Assembly (NCBI GenBank): GCA_913056285.1
Contig: CAJXNE010000020.1
Span: 1-17,388, forward strand
Direction of reading: 5' to 3'
Source: an uncultured Zetaproteobacteria bacterium
GTDB lineage: Bacteria; Pseudomonadota; Zetaproteobacteria; Mariprofundales; Mariprofundaceae
Length of the DNA: 17,388 nt
The position numbers and the translations under genes are program-made. The notes under the pieces are model-generated. The model had not been told where the DNA came from, made no database searches, and saw only the letters and a list, made by a program, of their open reading frames with translations. Shown here piece after piece: positions 16,100 through 17,388 of this stretch (positions are counted from its first letter, which is position 1; each line of letters begins with the position of its first letter).

Positions 16100-17388
16100 T
16101 TACCGTTTGATTTGCATCAATGAAGATAACATCTGATCGGTAGTTAGAATGGTTTTCGAGTTGGCCTGATAACCACGCTGCACAACAATCAGTTTGACGA
16201 ATTCAGAGGCCAGATCCACATTGGACTGCTCCAGCGCGAATGGTGAAATGGTGCCCATGCCGCCAGCGCCTGGCAGACCCAGTACCGGTGAACCGGAAGC
16301 AATGGTCTCCTTCAATAGATTATTACCATTGTGACTCAATACCGAATCGTTGGGGAAGTTGGCCAATGCCACCTGATACAGGGCGCGGCGCTGACCATTG
16401 GTGAATACGCCAAAGATCTTGCCCGAGGAGTCCGTTTCCAGTTTGTCCAGGAAACCGGCTGCAAAGCCGTCGCGGGTTATCTGGCGGGTAGCGAAGCTGC
16501 CAGCCATTTGAACCGTACCATCCAGACCGTTACCGGTAATGCCTTGTGCATCAGCAGTCGCAACCGGATAGAGCGTACCCTGACCTGCGGCATTGCCGAA
16601 GTTCATCTTGACGGAGCTGGGCGTTGCATTGGCCCAGTTGAGGGTCATCGGGGGAGCGTTTTCCTTTACCAGTTCACCACTCGGACCAAATACAATACTT
16701 TGCGCTCCAGGCGTAACGACCCCACCTGCAATCGTGGATGCGGCCGGGGCGCCTATTTCCGTGGCCGTGCCCGGCGTGCCGCCTTTCAGTTCAGCGCCAT
16801 CTACAGAAGCATGCCAGTCCCATACGATATTGCCGGCAGAATCCAGCCCGACCTTGGTGAACTGCAGGCTGACGGCATGTTTTTGCCCGAGTGAGTCAAA
16901 GATATTGGCCTCGGTTTTGTAGTGGAATGTGGATGGGTTGCCCGGGGAAAAGGTTGTACCTGTAGGCAGCAGGGTCGCATTCGAATCCAGTGTTGTGCCA
17001 ACCGTGACTTGTGTCGTGGCTTTGGCCTGAGCGGCCAGGTTGGAGAAAGACACATCACTGACATTGCCAACGGCTTTGCCGGAAACATCATCCACCTTGA
17101 ACCCCTGCACCACATTGCCCTGGCCATCAATCAGGTTGAAATTCTGGAAAATGAAGCCTATAGTGTGTTTTCTTAAATCATTTTTCTCCTTTTCCTGAAG
17201 ACGGTTTACATCTTTGCCCATGAAATAATAACTTCCTTCTGTTGCCTCGTCAATCATGCCCAACAGGTTCAGCAATGTGGATTTCCCACAGCCCGACGGG
17301 CCCATTACGGCCATAAATTCACCTTGTTCTACTTTTAAGTTTATATTGGTTAAGGCTACTGTCTGGACTAATCCGGATTTAAAAACTT
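16100..17388 (-). CDS. flgE: Chimeric reading frame: ABC ATPase N-terminal part fused to FlgE lacking its N-terminus
   Basis: The frame stays open from the right edge to a stop at 16100-16102. Numbering from the internal ATG at 17312-17314 gives 404 residues. Residues 64-404 are flagellar hook protein FlgE: QGNVVQGF, the long Ala/Thr/Gly-rich hook domain, FTNGQRRALYQVALANFPN, and the conserved end SNVDLASEFVKLIVVQRGYQANSKTILTTDQMLSSLMQIKR. The roughly 90-100 residue FlgE N-terminus (rod-type helix and D0/D1 start) is missing. In its place is an ABC transporter ATPase N-terminus with Walker A GPSGCGKST (residues 5-13) and Q-loop FQNFNLID. This continues upstream of the ATG as ALTNINLKVEQGEFM to the window edge. 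The ABC signature, Walker B and H-loop are absent, so this cannot be a working ATPase, and the hook part lacks its export and assembly region. A chimeric assembly is the likeliest explanation. The FlgE identity of the left part is firm. Confidence 0.85.
   Translation of the reverse strand, partial: VFKSGLVQTVALTNINLKVEQGEFMAVMGPSGCGKSTLLNLLGMIDEATEGSYYFMGKDVNRLQEKEKNDLRKHTIGFIFQNFNLIDGQGNVVQGFKVDDVSGKAVGNVSDVSFSNLAAQAKATTQVTVGTTLDSNATLLPTGTTFSPGNPSTFHYKTEANIFDSLGQKHAVSLQFTKVGLDSAGNIVWDWHASVDGAELKGGTPGTATEIGAPAASTIAGGVVTPGAQSIVFGPSGELVKENAPPMTLNWANATPSSVKMNFGNAAGQGTLYPVATADAQGITGNGLDGTVQMAGSFATRQITRDGFAAGFLDKLETDSSGKIFGVFTNGQRRALYQVALANFPNDSVLSHNGNNLLKETIASGSPVLGLPGAGGMGTISPFALEQSNVDLASEFVKLIVVQRGYQANSKTILTTDQMLSSLMQIKR
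17126..17388 (-). other. Foreign-looking ABC ATPase segment at the right edge (suspected chimeric join)
   Basis: From the junction (somewhere in 17123-17140) to the edge, the minus strand encodes the first ~85 residues of a LolD/MacB-type ABC ATPase: VALTNINLKVEQGEF, MGPSGCGKSTLLNLLGMID, GKDVNRLQEKEKNDLRK and IGFIFQNFNLID. The style, in particular 'FIFQNFNLID', recalls Bacteroidetes ABC proteins, where it is followed by ELNV.ENVELPL. Here it instead continues directly into GQGNVVQGF of FlgE. The DNA is visibly richer in A/T and in TTA/AAA codons than the FlgE part, supporting a different source. The taxonomic guess rests on memory of the family and is tentative. Confidence 0.7.

Noticed and set aside
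16331..16894. A 187-codon plus-strand open frame opposite the flgE part
   Set aside because: The minus strand clearly encodes FlgE. The plus-strand frame has no promoter, Shine-Dalgarno or recognisable domain.
16100..17314. The ABC-FlgE frame as a novel ATP-powered hook protein
   Set aside because: The ABC part lacks the signature, Walker B and H-loop, and the FlgE part lacks its N-terminus. The composition shift and short shared sequence at the join favour an artefact or an accidental recombination.

Overview
The window comes from a proteobacterium that appears to have a Gram-negative outer membrane and to be flagellated. It carries an MlaA-type outer-membrane lipoprotein, a second small lipoprotein, GlnD (PII control), MutS, FabI, AroC and the flagellar hook protein FlgE. 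Base composition is moderate by eye. Class cannot be fixed from the sequence alone. The FabI has HSIAFANKDAL rather than the HSIGFAPGD version seen in E. coli, which argues against a typical enteric or standard betaproteobacterial FabI. A beta-, gamma-, zetaproteobacterium or acidithiobacillus-like lineage all remain possible.

Layout, left to right. (1) Positions 2-3128, plus strand: the tail of a MoxR-type AAA ATPase, a DUF58 protein and a TgpA-like membrane transglutaminase, the classic moxR-DUF58-tgpA cluster. (2) 3166-5028, plus strand: fabI (GTG start) and aroC, probably cotranscribed. (3) 5023-7315, minus strand: a Tas-like aldo/keto reductase followed by an MlaA lipoprotein that carries an extra C-terminal SPOR domain. 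The MlaA gene converges on aroC, and the two stop codons share the palindrome TTATAA. (4) 7316-7565: a divergent intergenic region with an imperfect inverted repeat. (5) 7566-13990, plus strand: a tightly packed run of mutS, a DUF4156-type lipoprotein, glnD and a patatin-like phospholipase. Junctions are a 4-bp overlap, a 2-bp gap and a 16-bp gap. (6) 13991-14298: non-coding, holding two diverged tandem copies of a ~74-bp hairpin element with a compensatory base-pair change, then a possible promoter. (7) 14299-15986, plus strand: a stand-alone cyclic-nucleotide-binding-domain protein translationally coupled (ATGA overlap) to an AI-2E/PerM family permease, ended by a strong bidirectional hairpin. 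(8) 16100-17388, minus strand: an open frame whose C-terminal part is FlgE lacking its N-terminus, joined in frame to the N-terminal part of an AT-richer, Bacteroidetes-looking ABC transporter ATPase.

Most of the window is ordinary housekeeping content. The unusual points are the ABC-ATPase/FlgE chimera at the right edge (most likely a chimeric contig join, but a real recombination is not excluded), the MlaA-SPOR fusion, the tandem hairpin repeat, and the CNB/permease pair. I found no CRISPR array, phage genes, transposase, tRNA or rRNA.
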